35,109 nt of DNA, taken from the NCBI GenBank assembly GCA_903970475.1, contig CAJCIQ010000224.1, positions 1 through 35,109 of the forward strand, read 5' to 3'. This stretch comes from Beijerinckiaceae bacterium. GTDB taxonomy: Bacteria; Bacteroidota; Bacteroidia; Chitinophagales; Chitinophagaceae. The translations under genes were made by a program, and so were the position numbers. Positions within the stretch are counted from its first letter, which is position 1. Each line of letters begins with the position of its first letter. The notes beneath the pieces are model-generated. The model saw nothing but the letters and a program-made list of their open reading frames with translations, made no database searches and was not told the origin of the DNA. Shown here in pieces: positions 33,730 to 35,109 of the stretch.

Positions 33730-35109
33730 TTATAATTCATACCGCACAGTAACAAATCCATTGCGGATTATCAATGGGACCGTAAAAAACCTTAAACTAA
33801 GAGGTTGTATGTCGTAAGAATGATAATATTTCTGATTGCAAATATTATCTAACCTGAAGGAGAATGATAATGGTGTTTGGGTTAATGCAATATTCAGTGC
33901 TGCGTCTAAGAGGAAAAGTGAAGTCTCCTGACTAGTGAATAGGTTATTCTTAAACCAGTCTGCATCCAATAGGAGACTGATATTCTTGCATATAATCAGC
34001 TTTTGGGAAATTGAAGTATGCCAATTTGAGACCCGACTTGCGATCTGACCCTGCAAACCGGTAGGATATTGTTGGACGCTTTCAATAAAATTGGTAAACA
34101 GATCAAAATAATACTTCCTCCTGGCTCTAAGGTGAAGATTCAGATTAGCCGCGTACATTGTGCTTGTTGTAATATAAAACAAATCGGCTTGCTTGATCAT
34201 GGACTGCTCCTTATTCATTTGGAGACCTATATCCAATATTGAAAATCCGCCCTCCGATCGGATATCAAATCCGACACGTGCTGAATATTTATTTAACCCG
34301 GAGTTGATCAAAGAATCTGAATTAACCTCAACAAATTGTTTCAACGTGCTTAAAAGCATAAATCCGGAGAAGGTTCTCATATACAGTAGAGACAGGTCAA
34401 TACCAAAAAATCTTGAAATAGCATATCCAAGGGAATATTTGGCATTCAGCGATCTCAAGGGTAAAGTAACGTTCAGGTTATTATGATAACTAGAAATAGA
34501 TGTTGGTAATAATGCTCCATACAACTGATAAGGCGCAGCCTGATTCTGAGAAACTGAAACATCCATGTCTTCTATCAAACTCGTATTAAACCTGTTCTTA
34601 GTCCCAGCTATTATTTTATACACAGGGGTTGCAAAGTGTCTATTCGTTGTATCCTCCATGATATTAGCCAATGAAACACCATACTCAGCATTGAATAATA
34701 CCGGAACCTTAATAATATTAATACTCTTCTGGGTAGTTGCAAGGATAGAATTAACTGTGTAATGATTACTACTGTTAAATTCGTCAGGACTAATCACTGG
34801 TAAATTTTTACCAGGATCGGCAAATCCCAAATTGTCCTGAATTCTAGAAGAAATGGAGTTAAACGACAAACAAACATTCAATACGCCAGTAGGTAACTTT
34901 TTTATTAATTCCCAACTTGCTTTACCAGTAGTTGATTTATTTAAGAGCCTTTGATTTAATAGGGTGTAATCAGAATCAGGAAGTTGATAAATAGTAGGCC
35001 ATGAACTGGACACTCCTTGGGCTTGTTGAGGGTAAAAATGTTGAGAATAACTTAGAGACCATGTCTCTAAGGTCCTTTCGGACAGCCGGTTTAGTTGGTC
35101 CAAAGCCAG
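33730..35109 (-). CDS. Outer-membrane beta-barrel protein, C-terminal part (5' end outside window)
   Basis: The last 460 or so residues of a large outer-membrane protein; the frame continues through the right edge, so the TTG at 35103 is not the start. The sequence consists of alternating amphipathic strands (KYSLGYAISRFFGIDLSLLYM, YAANLNLHLRARRKYYFDLF, HTSISQKLIICKNISLLLDA). It ends RNGFVTVRYEL, a C-terminal strand typical of TonB-dependent-receptor-like barrels of Bacteroidota. The plug, if present, lies outside the window. The gene is noticeably more AT-rich than prpBCD beside it. The 33554-33729 gap holds the prpB promoter and two small hairpins but no clear terminator. Its ligand is unknown. 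Confidence 0.75.
   Translation of the reverse strand: MALDQLNRLSERTLETWSLSYSQHFYPQQAQGVSSSWPTIYQLPDSDYTLLNQRLLNKSTTGKASWELIKKLPTGVLNVCLSFNSISSRIQDNLGFADPGKNLPVISPDEFNSSNHYTVNSILATTQKSINIIKVPVLFNAEYGVSLANIMEDTTNRHFATPVYKIIAGTKNRFNTSLIEDMDVSVSQNQAAPYQLYGALLPTSISSYHNNLNVTLPLRSLNAKYSLGYAISRFFGIDLSLLYMRTFSGFMLLSTLKQFVEVNSDSLINSGLNKYSARVGFDIRSEGGFSILDIGLQMNKEQSMIKQADLFYITTSTMYAANLNLHLRARRKYYFDLFTNFIESVQQYPTGLQGQIASRVSNWHTSISQKLIICKNISLLLDADWFKNNLFTSQETSLFLLDAALNIALTQTPLSFSFRLDNICNQKYYHSYDIQPLSLRFFTVPLIIRNGFVTVRYEL

Overview
The window looks like a chromosomal segment of a Bacteroidota bacterium, most likely of the Chitinophagaceae or a close relative (an inference). The signs are: a giant PKD-repeat secreted protein ending in a CHU_C / T9SS type B (gliding-associated) domain; a carboxypeptidase-regulatory plus plug plus beta-barrel outer-membrane receptor; LytTR two-component signalling; several signal peptides ending in the typical K-A-Q; and candidate promoters of the Bacteroidota TTG / TAnnTTTG type.

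Layout. 1-793: the 3' part of modA, cut short, joined in the same frame to the C-terminal half of an ECF sigma factor. 851-3304: a secreted beta-propeller / phosphoesterase protein. 3331-5800 (minus): a BCS1-like AAA ATPase followed by an RtcB RNA ligase. 5876-6024: a possible 31-residue gene with an intrinsic terminator. 6195-7481 (minus): cbpA and cbpM. 7548-9401: an ABC exporter. 9426-10295 (minus): a short-chain dehydrogenase. 10407-13193 (minus): a secreted GH2 glycosidase with its own terminator. 13318-15053 (minus): two unrecognised proteins. 15162-19622 (minus): an outer-membrane receptor, histidine kinase and LytTR regulator, tightly packed as one operon. 19824-24758: the 1644-residue PKD adhesin-like protein. 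24858-26051: an AT-rich unit with a promoter carrying a perfect palindrome, a frameshifted proteasome-like Ntn-hydrolase gene and an overlapping 59-residue gene. 26144-28522 (minus): a MacB/FtsX permease. 28940-29761: a second, secreted proteasome-like Ntn-hydrolase. 29999-33553 (minus): prpB-prpC-prpD. 33730 to the right edge (minus): the C-terminal part of an outer-membrane protein.

How the genes work together. PrpB, PrpC and PrpD form the core methylcitrate route for propionyl-CoA. The receptor, kinase and regulator probably form one envelope-sensing unit. CbpA and CbpM are a co-chaperone and its modulator. The AAA ATPase and RtcB could form an RNA-repair pair, but this is only inferred from adjacency.

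The most notable content is the pair of proteasome-beta-like proteins near 25 kb and 29 kb. Both keep Thr1, Asp17 and a Lys33-equivalent at the expected spacing, and neither looks like ordinary HslV. One is predicted cytosolic and is frameshifted here. The other carries a signal peptide and a Gly-Thr processing site. Both sit in AT-rich DNA that contrasts with the surrounding sequence. No tRNA, rRNA, CRISPR array or intact insertion sequence was seen.
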